This document shows, piece after piece, positions 29,970-39,283 of a stretch of 64,000 nucleotides of DNA. Made by a program: the position numbers and the translations under genes. The stretch's first letter is position 1, and every line of letters begins with the position of its first letter. The notes under the pieces were generated by a model. It was not told the DNA's origin, did not search any database, and was given only the letters and a program-made list of their open reading frames with translations. The stretch comes from Bryobacterales bacterium (lineage in GTDB: Bacteria; Acidobacteriota; Terriglobia; Bryobacterales; Bryobacteraceae): NCBI GenBank assembly GCA_003170295.1, contig PNAJ01000054.1, positions 1 to 64,000 on the forward strand. Reading direction: 5' to 3'.

Positions 29970-31376
29970 ATGTTGAAGCGCGCCGCGTTGTGGATTGGTG
30001 CGATCGTTTTATCCCTCCTCGGGCTGGTGCTCGCGCTGCACCTCTACGGCCTCCGCCTCGATTGGAGCGGCGACATGTCTCACGCGACGATTCAGAACAG
30101 CGCCCGCAACGACGCACGGGTCGAGCAAAGCCGCGCGGCGCAGCGGACCGAGCCTCCTCCTGCTCCTGTGCCCATAGAGAAACCGCTGGAAGCGGCTACG
30201 CCGGTGAGGATGTTGAAGGCCGCCTATTGGACCGATTTCCGGGGCCCGAATCGCGCCGGCGAATATGCGGAGTCGCCCATCAACGTCGCGTGGCCCGCGG
30301 CTGGCCTGCCGCGTTTGTGGAAGCAACCGATCGGCCTGGGGTACGCGTCGTTCACGGTCGGCGAAGGACGAGCCTATACTATCGAACAGCGGCGCGATAA
30401 AGAAGCGGTCACGGCGTACGACATCGAAACAGGCCGCGAACTGTGGGCGTTTTCGTATCCCGCGTCGTTCGATGAAGTACTCGGCGGACCGGGGCCGCGC
30501 GCGACGCCGGTGTATCATGACGGCCTGGTTTATTCGCTCGGCGCGATGGGCGACCTCTACTGCCTCTCGGCGGCGACGGGAAAACCGAAGTGGTCGAAGA
30601 ATATTCTCGCCGACAACGATACGAAGAACATCCATTGGGCGATGTCGGGCGCGCCGCTGATCGTCGATGACATGGTGGTCGTGACTCCGGGTGGCACGAG
30701 CGGGAAAAGCATCGTCGCGTACAACCGGCTGACCGGCGCTCCTTTATGGAAGTCGCTCAACGACCGCAATGGGTATACCTCGCCGATTCTCGCGACGCTC
30801 GCGGGGCGGCGGCAGATTGTTTGGATCAGCGCGGAGCGCGCGGTAGGGATCGGCGTCGACGACGGCAAGCTGCTATGGGAATATCCGTGGCCCGCGCAGA
30901 TGGACATGAACTGCTCGCAACCGGTGGTGATCGACGAAAACGACGTGCTGCTGAGCTCGGCGGAAGATCCCGGCGCGGCACTCTTGAAAATTGCGAACGA
31001 CGGAGATGCATTCAGCGCGCAGCAGGTGTGGAAGAATAATCGTCTCAAAAATAAATTTAATTCGTCGGTGCTCTATCAGGGCTACATTTACGGGTTCGAC
31101 GAAGCGATCCTCGCGTGCATCGATCCGAAAACGGGCGACCTGAAGTGGAAGGGCGGGCGTTACGGCTACGGGCAATTGCTGCTGGCGGGAGGCTATCTGG
31201 TGATCCTCACCGATCAAGGCGAACTGGTGCTGGTGCGCGCGACTCCCGAGAGCCATCAGGAATTGGCCCGCTTCCAGGCGATCGAGGGAAAAACCTGGAA
31301 CATCCCGGCGATCGACAATGGGCTGCTGGTGGTCCGGAATGCCGAAGAGATGGCGTGCTTCCGCATCGGCCGCTAA
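29970..31376 (+). CDS. Membrane-anchored PQQ-like beta-propeller protein
   Basis: An N-terminal membrane anchor (LWIGAIVLSLLGLVLALHLY) and a Pro/Ala-rich linker are followed by 'YWTDFRGPNRAGEYAESPIN', the typical start of PQQ-binding-like (BamB-type) propellers. Blades carry the tryptophan-docking pattern: VTAYDIETGRELWAFSYPAS, LYCLSAATGKPKWSKNILAD, IVAYNRLTGAPLWKSLNDRN, ILACIDPKTGDLKWKGGRYG. No calcium/PQQ catalytic site could be recognised, so a scaffold or sensor role in the periplasm is more likely than a dehydrogenase. A 468-residue protein, transcribed just before the TPR gene. Confidence 0.88.
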   Translation: MLKRAALWIGAIVLSLLGLVLALHLYGLRLDWSGDMSHATIQNSARNDARVEQSRAAQRTEPPPAPVPIEKPLEAATPVRMLKAAYWTDFRGPNRAGEYAESPINVAWPAAGLPRLWKQPIGLGYASFTVGEGRAYTIEQRRDKEAVTAYDIETGRELWAFSYPASFDEVLGGPGPRATPVYHDGLVYSLGAMGDLYCLSAATGKPKWSKNILADNDTKNIHWAMSGAPLIVDDMVVVTPGGTSGKSIVAYNRLTGAPLWKSLNDRNGYTSPILATLAGRRQIVWISAERAVGIGVDDGKLLWEYPWPAQMDMNCSQPVVIDENDVLLSSAEDPGAALLKIANDGDAFSAQQVWKNNRLKNKFNSSVLYQGYIYGFDEAILACIDPKTGDLKWKGGRYGYGQLLLAGGYLVILTDQGELVLVRATPESHQELARFQAIEGKTWNIPAIDNGLLVVRNAEEMACFRIGR

Positions 31377-31413
31377 CGCACTAGTACTAATTGTATAGTA
31401 CACTCGTTGAAAT

Positions 31414-32529
31414 ATGCGCGTCCTCCTATTCTTCGTCGCTGCCGGCCTTTTTGCACAAGCGCCTCCGGACATCGACGCTCTCTTGAAGACCGCCCACACG
31501 GCGTACCGGAAAGCCGATTACGCCGCAGCGCGCAAGTCTCTGGAGGACGCCTGGAGCGCGGCTAGTGAGCTTCCGCAGAACGATCCGAAGCGTTACGAGA
31601 TCGTGAAGCAGATCTCCGGCGTTCTGGCCGCATCGGGCGACAATGAAGCCGCGCAAAACTACATCGAGCTGGCGATCAACTGGCGCGAGAACGCGGTGGG
31701 CCGAGACGATCCGTTGATCGCCGACGACATGATCGAGTTGGCGGCGATTTGCGAGCGCCGCAAGGATTTCGAGCGGGCGCTCGCGATTCTCCAGCGCGTG
31801 ATCGGCATCCACAGTAAAGCCCGAGGGAATTTTGAAAACTCCGATGTGGCGGACGATTACAGCCGCATCGCCTTGGTGCAGGCGGCTCAGAACAAGCCGG
31901 AGGTGGCGATTCCGACCTTGATCACCGCGATCGGCATTCGCGAAAAAGTGTTAGGCGCGGATTCTCCGGGACTACTTTCGGAGCTCGACCGGCTGGGCGC
32001 GTTGCAACTCACGGCTCGCACCTACGACGCAGCCGAGGTCACGTTTCGCCGCGCCCTGGTGATTCGCGAGCGAGTGCTGGGATCGAAGTCGCCGGATCTA
32101 TTGACGACGCTCGATGGGCTCGCCTACTCGCTGTTCGGCCAGAAGCAGTTCGACGAAGCGGAGATATTCTACAAACGGCTGCTCGATCTTTGGCTGTTAA
32201 TTGGGAATCTGCCGATGATCGCGGACACGGAAGAGAAAATCGCCGTCTTCTATCGCGAGCAGAAGAAATGGGATGAAGGAACCGAGGCGGCTGCAAGCGC
32301 GATTGCTCTGCGCGCTATGGTCTCCGCCACCGGGCTCACCACGGAGGCCACGGCATGGATCGCTCATGGCAACAAGGCGAAGGGGATCGAGTTTTACCGC
32401 AAAGCGTTGGCTGCGCTCGATCCGGCTCGCAAGGATCATGACGGATTAAGAGGCCAGATCGAACACATTCTCGCGAATTTGGATCCACCGAAGCCCGCGA
32501 AAACGGCGTCGAAGAAAAAGCAACCCTAA
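31414..32529 (+). CDS. Secreted tetratricopeptide-repeat protein
   Basis: A short signal peptide (MRVLLFFVAAGLFAQA) precedes at least six TPR-like helical hairpins: 'TAHTAYRKADYAAARKSLED', ICERRKDFERALAILQRVIG, 'LTARTYDAAEVTFRRALVIR', YSLFGQKQFDEAEIFYKRLL, FYREQKKWDEGTEAAASAIA, KAKGIEFYRKALAAL. The KLC-like spacing with conserved 'IREKVLG' / 'IRERVLG' suggests 42-residue repeats. Presumably a protein-binding scaffold in the periplasm. The stop codon overlaps the end of the convergent glycosyltransferase gene by four bases. Confidence 0.87.
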   Translation: MRVLLFFVAAGLFAQAPPDIDALLKTAHTAYRKADYAAARKSLEDAWSAASELPQNDPKRYEIVKQISGVLAASGDNEAAQNYIELAINWRENAVGRDDPLIADDMIELAAICERRKDFERALAILQRVIGIHSKARGNFENSDVADDYSRIALVQAAQNKPEVAIPTLITAIGIREKVLGADSPGLLSELDRLGALQLTARTYDAAEVTFRRALVIRERVLGSKSPDLLTTLDGLAYSLFGQKQFDEAEIFYKRLLDLWLLIGNLPMIADTEEKIAVFYREQKKWDEGTEAAASAIALRAMVSATGLTTEATAWIAHGNKAKGIEFYRKALAALDPARKDHDGLRGQIEHILANLDPPKPAKTASKKKQP

Positions 32530-34004
32530 TTCTTCGGTTTCCCGAAGATCTCGATCCACTGGCCGCCGCGTTCCCACCGCTGGACCCGAATCAATCCGAC
32601 ACCATCGTTAATTTCCGACTCAGTCGCTTGCGGATGATAATCCTGGTATTGCTTAATGATCGGCCGCAGGAGATTGTTGTCAAAAGCGCGTCCTTCGAAC
32701 GTCCAAAATTTTTCATAGACCACCAGCAGATCGTAGGAATTGGGGTCGAATTGCTTTATCTCGTCGAGCTTAAAGGTCCAGCCAGGCAAATCGACGCTCT
32801 TGAGCGGACGCTCCACATAACCCAGGTACGGATGTTGGATTGCGCCAGTGAACGGCCACGAACTTAGGATGCGCTTATCGGGCGCGTAAGCTTCGAGATA
32901 ATTCGCAGCCTCTTTTTGCAGGCCGACAAAGTCGGTCCAGGCGAGGTTATTCTCGTAGGCGAACGGAAAGGGCGGGTTCCAGAACCAGCCGGCGACGGAC
33001 AGAGCGATCAGCGCCGTGTGCGAAAACCATCGCCAGCTTGTTGGATAAACCGAGGCAGCCGCGGCGACTGCGGCATAGAGAATAGGCAGCACGGGAATCA
33101 GATACCGTTCCAGCATCGCGCCGCCAAATCCGGTGACCATGACCACCTGCGCGATCCCCACGAGTGCCGCGATCGTCCAGTCTTTTCCCCGCAGCATCCG
33201 AAATCCGGCGAACAGGGCGAGGGTGCCGATGTAGCGTCCGTCTTCGAGGAATAGAAAATGCAGGCGGCTGCCCAGCCCGAGCATCATGTGTTTAAAACTG
33301 AGTGCCTCATTGACGTTGTAGCGAGCAAATTCCTCGTTGCCGAGCCAGTGTCCGGTCTTATGATGCAGCAACACGAGCCATGCTCCCAATGCGACAGCAG
33401 GCGCGAAAAAATAGAGCGCTTCCCGAATCTTTTTTTCGCGGAGCAGGAGCCAGGCGCCGAACACCATGGGCGTGGTGATCGCGGTTTCCTTCATCAGAAC
33501 CAGCGCGGTGCAGGCCGCGGCGCACGCGAGGTAGCGCTTATCCAGGAACAGCAACAGTGCGAGCGTGGTGAACGTCATCGCCGGCATGTCGAGCAGAATC
33601 ATTTCCGATTGCGAGAAAAAGATCGGCGAGGCCATCAGAAAAAACACCGCGGCGAACGCGGGCGCGCCCACCGCGCCGCGACAGAGCCGAATCGCGAGCA
33701 GGAAGGAAAACAGCACGCCCGCCGACGCTACCAGGAGCATCGCAACGCGCGCGGAAGCCACCGACACTCCGAAGATGCGCCACGTCAATGCGACGATCGC
33801 CATCACGCCAGGCGGATGAACGTTCGGCAACGTCGAATGCGCCACCAGCGATCCATCCCGATAAAGATCGAGCGATGCGGGTGCAAATTGGCCGAGCTCG
33901 TCCCAGTGAAACGGGGATTTCAACATCGGCAGATGCAGCGCGATCATCAGCGCCGCGAAGGCGAGAAAAAATATGAGCGAAGACGCGCGCCGAGAGTACG
34001 TCAC
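32526..34004 (-). CDS. Glycosyltransferase family 39 (ArnT/PMT-like) membrane protein
   Basis: A polytopic membrane protein of 492 residues with the dolichyl/undecaprenyl-phosphate mannosyltransferase-like layout: a first helix, then an acidic luminal loop 'LKSPFHWDELGQFAPASLDL' holding the catalytic Asp/Glu, followed by about ten helices and a soluble C-terminal domain. LLDMPAMTF and VLMKETA are typical PMT_2 blocks. It should transfer a sugar from a lipid-linked donor to a glycan, lipid or protein on the periplasmic side; acceptor unknown. GTG start, overlapping by one base the stop of the DUF3467 gene upstream. Confidence 0.88.
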   Translation of the reverse strand: MTYSRRASSLIFFLAFAALMIALHLPMLKSPFHWDELGQFAPASLDLYRDGSLVAHSTLPNVHPPGVMAIVALTWRIFGVSVASARVAMLLVASAGVLFSFLLAIRLCRGAVGAPAFAAVFFLMASPIFFSQSEMILLDMPAMTFTTLALLLFLDKRYLACAAACTALVLMKETAITTPMVFGAWLLLREKKIREALYFFAPAVALGAWLVLLHHKTGHWLGNEEFARYNVNEALSFKHMMLGLGSRLHFLFLEDGRYIGTLALFAGFRMLRGKDWTIAALVGIAQVVMVTGFGGAMLERYLIPVLPILYAAVAAAASVYPTSWRWFSHTALIALSVAGWFWNPPFPFAYENNLAWTDFVGLQKEAANYLEAYAPDKRILSSWPFTGAIQHPYLGYVERPLKSVDLPGWTFKLDEIKQFDPNSYDLLVVYEKFWTFEGRAFDNNLLRPIIKQYQDYHPQATESEINDGVGLIRVQRWERGGQWIEIFGKPKN

Positions 34005-34300
34005 TACTGAATGACTGCGCCTGGGGCGTGCGGCGCAAGCGTAATCTCGCCGAACGCAGTCTCATACTGCTGGATATTCTGATTCAGCACGTTCGCCAGA
34101 GCCTTCGCCTGCTGCGGGCTCAGAAACAGACCCTGGAAATTCGCGATGGAAACTTTGTCCGGCGCGCTTTGGTTGATGGTCCCGAACAACAGAAAAAAGT
34201 CCCACAGGCTGACGCGCACCTGCACGCTGTTGGCGTACGATTCGCGATAATCGGCGGTGTTGATGAGCGTGATTTCCGTTTGCGGCTGTTGCGGGTTCAT
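34004..34300 (-). CDS. DUF3467-family protein
   Basis: A 98-residue protein matching the DUF3467 pattern: YRESYANSVQVRVSLWDFFL, LFGTINQSAPDKVSIANFQG, LFLSPQQAKALANVLNQNIQ, YETAFGEITL. The family is small, cytoplasmic and uncharacterised. It sits between the oligopeptidase gene and the GT39 gene on the same strand, with a one-base overlap to the latter, so all three may be co-transcribed. Confidence 0.9.
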   Translation of the reverse strand: MNPQQPQTEITLINTADYRESYANSVQVRVSLWDFFLLFGTINQSAPDKVSIANFQGLFLSPQQAKALANVLNQNIQQYETAFGEITLAPHAPGAVIQ

Positions 34301-34315
34301 GGATTCAGGATACCC

Positions 34316-36415
34316 TCATTCGACCCCGAGAGCATCCAAAATAAACGCGTAGTCGAACGCCGTCTCCTTTATATATTCGTACCGTCCCGACGACCCGAAG
34401 TGTCCGCTGCCCATGTTCGTCTTCAACAGCAGCGGACGATGATCTTTCTTCATCGCACGGAGCTTCGCCGTCCACTTCGCGGGCTCCCAGTAAGACACCC
34501 TCGGATCGTTCAGACCCGCGGTCACAAGCATCGCCGGATACTCCTTCGCCGCGACATTCTCATACGGCGCGTAGGACTTGATGTAGTCGTAATACTGCTG
34601 CTCGTTGGGATTGCCCCACTCCTCGTATTCACCGACCGTCAGCGGCAGCGTCGCGTCGAGCATCGTGTTGAGCGCGTCGACAAACGGCACTTTCGCCACC
34701 ACCACTCCGAATAAATCCGGTCGCATGTTCGTCACCGCGCCCATCAGCAAACCGCCCGCGCTGCCGCCCATGATGGCGAGCCGGTTCGATGACGTATACT
34801 TTTCCGCAATCAGCTTCTCGGCGCAGGCAATAAAATCGGTAAACGAATTCTTCTTCTTGAGAATGCGCCCGTTTTCGTGCCACGGCTTACCGAGATCCGC
34901 TCCGCCGCGGATATGCGCGATGGCATAAATAAACCCGCGATCCAGCAGACTGAGGCGGTCGGAACTGAACCCCGGGTCCATGCTGATACCGTACGCGCCA
35001 TAGCCGTAAAGCAGCATGGGCGCTGTGCCATTCTGCACCAGACCTTTTTTGTAGACCAACGATATCGGAACCTTCACGCCATCGGGGGCGGTCGCGTAGA
35101 TTCGCTCCGATTGGTATTTCGAAGGATCGTATCCTCCCAGCACTGGCTGCTGCTTTTTCAATTCCCTTTCGCGCGTGTCCATGTTGTAATCGAACACCGA
35201 ATTGGGTGTGACCAGCGAAGTGTAATTAAATCTCAGCAGCTTGGTATCGTACTCCGCGTTTGCGCCGAGGCTTGCGGTATACACCGGTTCCGTGAAATCG
35301 ACGTAATGAGTATTTCCCGTCGTGAAATTCTGGATACGAATCTTGGTAAGCCCGCGATCGCGCTCCTCAGTCACCAGATCGTTCTGGAATGCCGTAACGC
35401 TTTCAATGGTCGCCTCGGTACGAGAAGCCAGCGCCTCTCTCCAATTCCCTCGCGACGGATCTTTCACCGGCGCTTCGACTAGTCGGAATGTCTTGGCTCC
35501 GTCATTCGTGCGAATAAACCAGGAATCGCCGTGGTGAGTGACGTCGTATTCGGTCTCTTGAATCCGCGGCAACAGCGTCGCAAATCGACCCTTCGGCCGA
35601 TCCGCTTTTATGTATCGAACCTCTGAAGTCAGGGAACTGCCGATATTGATCAGGATGTATGCGCGGCTTCGAGTCTTTTCAAGCTCGACCGTAAATCGCT
35701 CGTCTGTTTCATGGCACACCAGCGCGTCTTTCTTGACACCCAGCGCATGACGAAACACCTTGTAGGGACGCTTAGCGGCGTCGAGCACGGTGTAGAAAAA
35801 CGTCGCGTTGTCATTCCCCCATTCGAGCGAATAGTACGTATTCGGAATCGTGTCGGCGAGAAGCTCCCCGGATGTCAGATCCTTTACGTGAATCGTGTAA
35901 GCCTCGTCGCCTTCGAAATCCACGGAGTATGCGAGCAGCTTATGGTTCGGACTCGCGACGAAGTTGCCGACGCGGAAGTATTTCTTCCCTTCCGCCATCG
36001 CGTTGCCGTCGAGCAACACTTCTTCTTTCGCCTCAAGGGAACCGTGCTTGCGGCAATAGATCGCGTACTGCTTCCCTTCCTCGGTTCGCGTGTAATAAAA
36101 GTAGTCGTCGCGCTTTGTGGGAACGCTCAAGTCGGTCTGTTGGATACGGCCGAGAATCTCCGAGTACAGCTTCGATTGAAGCGCGTCCGTGTGCTTCATC
36201 TCCGTTTTGGTGTACTCGTTTTCAGCTTCCAGATATTTGATCGTGTCGGGATCGTTGCGATCGCGCATCCAGAAATAATTGTCGATGCGAGTCTCGCCGA
36301 GCGTCGTCGACGGCTTGGGGACGAGCTTGGCGACGGGCGGCTTGACAGCTTCGTCTGCGGAAACAATTAGAGTCATGATTGCGAGATAAAGAAGCAGATA
36401 CATCTGCACTACCAT
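34316..36415 (-). CDS. S9A-family oligopeptidase (oligopeptidase B type)
   Basis: Serine peptidase that cuts short peptides inside or outside the cell; a hydrophobic N-terminus (MYLLLYLAIMTLIVSADE) indicates export here. The first 420 residues form the gating beta-propeller (starting RIDNYFWMRDRNDPDTIKYL). The C-terminal hydrolase has the nucleophile Ser in IMGGSAGGLLMGAV, the Asp in VTAGLNDPRVSYWEP and the His in NMGSGHFGSSGRYEY. LLYGYGAYGISMDPGF and AHIRGGADLGKPWHENGR are oligopeptidase B blocks. At 699 residues it matches the usual length. Specificity for basic residues is typical of the group but not verified. Confidence 0.93.
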   Translation of the reverse strand: MVVQMYLLLYLAIMTLIVSADEAVKPPVAKLVPKPSTTLGETRIDNYFWMRDRNDPDTIKYLEAENEYTKTEMKHTDALQSKLYSEILGRIQQTDLSVPTKRDDYFYYTRTEEGKQYAIYCRKHGSLEAKEEVLLDGNAMAEGKKYFRVGNFVASPNHKLLAYSVDFEGDEAYTIHVKDLTSGELLADTIPNTYYSLEWGNDNATFFYTVLDAAKRPYKVFRHALGVKKDALVCHETDERFTVELEKTRSRAYILINIGSSLTSEVRYIKADRPKGRFATLLPRIQETEYDVTHHGDSWFIRTNDGAKTFRLVEAPVKDPSRGNWREALASRTEATIESVTAFQNDLVTEERDRGLTKIRIQNFTTGNTHYVDFTEPVYTASLGANAEYDTKLLRFNYTSLVTPNSVFDYNMDTRERELKKQQPVLGGYDPSKYQSERIYATAPDGVKVPISLVYKKGLVQNGTAPMLLYGYGAYGISMDPGFSSDRLSLLDRGFIYAIAHIRGGADLGKPWHENGRILKKKNSFTDFIACAEKLIAEKYTSSNRLAIMGGSAGGLLMGAVTNMRPDLFGVVVAKVPFVDALNTMLDATLPLTVGEYEEWGNPNEQQYYDYIKSYAPYENVAAKEYPAMLVTAGLNDPRVSYWEPAKWTAKLRAMKKDHRPLLLKTNMGSGHFGSSGRYEYIKETAFDYAFILDALGVE

Positions 36416-36424
36416 TCTAACCGC

Positions 36425-36433
36425 CGCTACAAT
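36425..36433 (+). promoter_or_regulatory. Candidate -10 region (CGCTACAAT)
   Basis: TACAAT lies 11 bases before the aminotransferase ATG, in a short gap divergent from the oligopeptidase gene. Same context as the nadE and rhomboid starts. Confidence 0.4.
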
Positions 36434-36444
36434 GGAAACTCACC

Positions 36445-37824
36445 ATGTCCCGACAGTTCGATCTCATACCGCGCCCCGTCGCGCGCGTGGATACAGCGTT
36501 GCGGAAGATCGTCACGCCGCTTCCCGCCCCGGAATCCCTTTCGATCCTCGAGAGCCTTCATCGCCACGAGCCCGTCTCCATGCAAGGCCAGCCGCCGATC
36601 GTGTGGGATCGCGCCGAGGGGTTTCAGGTCTACGACGCGTGGGGCAATCGCTGGATCGATTGGTCGAGCGGCGTACTGGTCGCCAACGCCGGCCACGGAC
36701 GCCGTGAAATAATAGACGCGATCACAGCGCAGGCCGCGTCCGGATTGCTCCACAATTACTGTTTTCCCAGCGCGATTCGCGCGAGAACAGTGGAGAAGCT
36801 CGCGTCGCTCCTGCCGCTATCGCTCGACCGCGTATTCCTGCTGACCACCGGGTCGGAAACGGTGGAGTGCGCCATCAAGCTGTGCCGCACGCACGGATTG
36901 AAAATGGGCGGTCGAGGCAAGCACGTCATCGTTTCGTTTGACAAGGCGTTTCACGGACGCACGCTGGGCTCGCAATTGGCCGGCGGCATCCCATCGCTGA
37001 AAGAATGGATCGTGAACCCGGACCAGGGATTCGCGCAGGTGCCTTTTCCCGATGGTTTCCGCACCACCGATACCTCGTTCGACTTTTTTACAAAATCTTT
37101 GGCGGAAGCTGGCGTCGACCCGCAAAATGTGTGCGGCGTGATTCTCGAAACCTATCAGGGCGGCAGCGCCGCGTTCTTTCCGCGCGAATATATGCAGGCG
37201 CTGCGTAGTTGGACCGCCGGTCACAACATTCTTCTGGTCTGCGACGAGGTACAGGCGGGCTTCGGGCGCACCGGCGCCATGTGGGGATTTGAACACTACG
37301 GCATCGTGCCGGATCTCGCGCTGTTCGGAAAAGGGATCAGCAGTTCTCTGCCTCTTGCGGCCGTGGCGGGCCGCGCTGGCGTGATGAATCTCCAACCGCC
37401 GGGCAGCATGACCTCGACTCATACCGGGAATCCGATCGCTTGCGCCGCCGCAATCGCGTCGATGGATGTTCTCGTCAAGGAGGGTCTGGTAGAGAACGCG
37501 AGGCGTTTGGGCGAGCTGCTCCATCAGCGGTTGCGCGCGATGAAGTTGTGTTATCCGCAAATCGGCGACGTTGCGGGAAAAGGTCTGGTTGCAGGCCTCG
37601 CAATGGTTCAGCCCGGCACCAGGGAGCCCGATGGAGATGCGGCGTTCGATCTCGTCTGGCGGACCATTCAGAAGGGTGTACTGATGTTCGCGCCGGTCGG
37701 ATTCGGCAGCGCCACCGTGAAAATTTGTCCGCCCCTTTCGATCACCGAAGCCGCGCTGGAAGAAAGCCTCGGAGCATTCGAAGATGCCGCGTCGGAGATT
37801 CTCATCGCGCGCGAGGCCGCGTGA
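36445..37824 (+). CDS. Class III pyridoxal-phosphate aminotransferase
   Basis: Fold-type I omega-aminotransferase, 459 residues. Cofactor contacts are visible: TTGSETVECAIKLCR (phosphate cup), FDKAFHGRTLGSQLAG, 'LLVCDEVQAGFGRTGAMWGF' with the Asp for the pyridine nitrogen, and the Schiff-base Lys in LALFGKGISSSLPLAAV. TSTHTGNPIACAAA is the family block. Substrate is likely an omega-amino acid such as 4-aminobutyrate or a 2-aminoalkyl compound. It starts a run of four genes joined by four-base overlaps, the next being a Gfo/Idh oxidoreductase, which hints at an amino-sugar or polyol pathway. Confidence 0.92.
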   Translation: MSRQFDLIPRPVARVDTALRKIVTPLPAPESLSILESLHRHEPVSMQGQPPIVWDRAEGFQVYDAWGNRWIDWSSGVLVANAGHGRREIIDAITAQAASGLLHNYCFPSAIRARTVEKLASLLPLSLDRVFLLTTGSETVECAIKLCRTHGLKMGGRGKHVIVSFDKAFHGRTLGSQLAGGIPSLKEWIVNPDQGFAQVPFPDGFRTTDTSFDFFTKSLAEAGVDPQNVCGVILETYQGGSAAFFPREYMQALRSWTAGHNILLVCDEVQAGFGRTGAMWGFEHYGIVPDLALFGKGISSSLPLAAVAGRAGVMNLQPPGSMTSTHTGNPIACAAAIASMDVLVKEGLVENARRLGELLHQRLRAMKLCYPQIGDVAGKGLVAGLAMVQPGTREPDGDAAFDLVWRTIQKGVLMFAPVGFGSATVKICPPLSITEAALEESLGAFEDAASEILIAREAA

Positions 37825-38942
37825 AATCGTTTGATGCCGTCGTGATCGGCGGCGGCATGATCACTCACGATCAACTGCTGCCGTCGTTATATCAATTGCG
37901 GCGCTTGGGGCGCATTGGAAAGATCCGCGTGTGCGCGCGAAATCCGGCGACGCTCGAAAAGCTGGCCGCGTCGGAAATCATTCGCGCGGCCTTTCCCGAA
38001 CAGACCTTCGAGCCAACTACCGAACCGTCCGAGCATGTGCTGAAATCGATGCCTCCCCGGCAGCTCGCCGTCGTCGCCGTGCCGGACCCGTTACATCGAG
38101 AAGTCATTCTCGCATCGCTCGAAGCCGATCTGCACGTGTGTGCCGTCAAGCCTCTGGTGATGACTGTAGTTGATTCCGCCCAAATCGAGAATGAAGCAAG
38201 GAGGCGTAGCCTCTTCGTTGGTATCGATTATCACAAGCGTTTCGACGATCGAAGCCTGATGGCTCGCCGCGCGTATCGCGAAGGAAAATTCGGCGAATTC
38301 CGGCTCGGCCACGCCTGCCTGCATGAGAAATGGAATTATCGGCACTCGAATTTTCAGAATTGGTGCACCTGCGAACATTCCGACGCGTTCTGCTACATCG
38401 GGTGCCATTATGTGGACCTCGTGCATTTCATCACGGGCCTCGAACCCGTCGCGGTAAGCGTTTACGGCCTGCGCGATCGCTATCCGAACGGCAAGGAAGG
38501 CTTCCTCTGGACCGACGCGCGCGTGCGCTGGTCCAACGGCGCGTGCTTGAATGTGCAGAACAGTCTAGGGTATCCCGAGGAAGGCCCCGGATCGAACATG
38601 CAGGGCTTGACGATGTGGTGTTCCGGAGAAGACGGCGGCGCCATGATACGCCATTCCGATCAATATCGAGGCATCGAGTATTCGTATCTCGGCGGTCCGT
38701 ACAGCGAACCAAGCTCGGACTATTTTCAATACGTGCCGTCTCAAGGCGTCGTCGGCTACGGCTACCGGTCGATCGAGCGCATCGTCGACGCCTGCCGTAG
38801 AGTGGAGGAAGATTCGCGGGCTCTTGACGAACTCAACCGGGAAGGCATGATCGCGACCCCAGCCAACAGCCGCCATAATGAACGAGTCATCGAAGCCGCG
38901 CGCAAATCGATTCTTGACGGAGGACGGGAAGTGAATCTATGA
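37821..38942 (+). CDS. Gfo/Idh/MocA-family oxidoreductase
   Basis: NAD(P)-dependent dehydrogenase acting on sugars or cyclitols. The GTG start overlaps the upstream stop (GTGA). The Rossmann part contains FDAVVIGGGMITHDQLLPSL, with VVAVPDPLHREVILASLEAD and the catalytic motif CAVKPLVMT (canonical form EKP). The second domain shows GIDYHKRFDDRS, HEKWNYRHSNFQNWCTCEHS and GCHYVDLVHFITGLEP, where the His/Asp pair typical of the family is found. 373 residues, cytoplasmic. It probably acts on the same pathway as the upstream aminotransferase; the sugar is unknown. Confidence 0.92.
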   Translation: MKSFDAVVIGGGMITHDQLLPSLYQLRRLGRIGKIRVCARNPATLEKLAASEIIRAAFPEQTFEPTTEPSEHVLKSMPPRQLAVVAVPDPLHREVILASLEADLHVCAVKPLVMTVVDSAQIENEARRRSLFVGIDYHKRFDDRSLMARRAYREGKFGEFRLGHACLHEKWNYRHSNFQNWCTCEHSDAFCYIGCHYVDLVHFITGLEPVAVSVYGLRDRYPNGKEGFLWTDARVRWSNGACLNVQNSLGYPEEGPGSNMQGLTMWCSGEDGGAMIRHSDQYRGIEYSYLGGPYSEPSSDYFQYVPSQGVVGYGYRSIERIVDACRRVEEDSRALDELNREGMIATPANSRHNERVIEAARKSILDGGREVNL

Positions 38943-39283
38943 GGCACGCGTGTATCATCATCGGCCTGTTGCTCGCAGCGCTCCTCTTACTGGCCGGTGG
39001 TCCCGGCTTCCGCTCCCACAAACAGTTTGAGGAGCATTTCGCCAAGCACGGCCACGAGTTTGGAAGCATTACACCGGAACAATATTTGCACCGCGCGCAA
39101 GAATTGAGAGACGCACCCGTTGGCGGCCCGATACTCGAAATCGCCAAGCCGGACGGCATCGTGACGCGTTTCGATAGACGATCCGGCGCGTTCGGAGCCT
39201 ATAATCGCGACCGCACCATCCGCACCTTCTTCATCCCCAATGACGGCGAGCGTTACTTCAGGCGTCAGGCAAACCGCCCATGA
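38939..39283 (+). CDS. Exported BECR-fold-like nuclease toxin
   Basis: A 114-residue protein with a signal peptide or anchor (ACIIIGLLLAALLLLAGGPG) followed by a domain seen at the C-termini of polymorphic and contact-dependent toxins: HKQFEEHFAKHGHEFGSITP, EQYLHRAQELRD, then a beta-hairpin region 'GIVTRFDRRSGAFGAYNRDR' and TIRTFFIPNDGERYFRRQ. The pattern HxxKHGxEF...PExYL...TxxTFFxP...YFxRQ is that of a predicted ribonuclease of the Barnase-EndoU-ColicinE5-RelE group. Its ATG overlaps the end of the oxidoreductase gene, and the next gene overlaps its stop. Family call is by pattern recognition. Confidence 0.7.
   Translation: MRHACIIIGLLLAALLLLAGGPGFRSHKQFEEHFAKHGHEFGSITPEQYLHRAQELRDAPVGGPILEIAKPDGIVTRFDRRSGAFGAYNRDRTIRTFFIPNDGERYFRRQANRP

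Noticed and set aside
31414-32529. Sel1/kinesin-light-chain type effector
   Set aside because: The TPR spacing is ordinary and the protein is simply exported; there is no sign of a secreted effector role.
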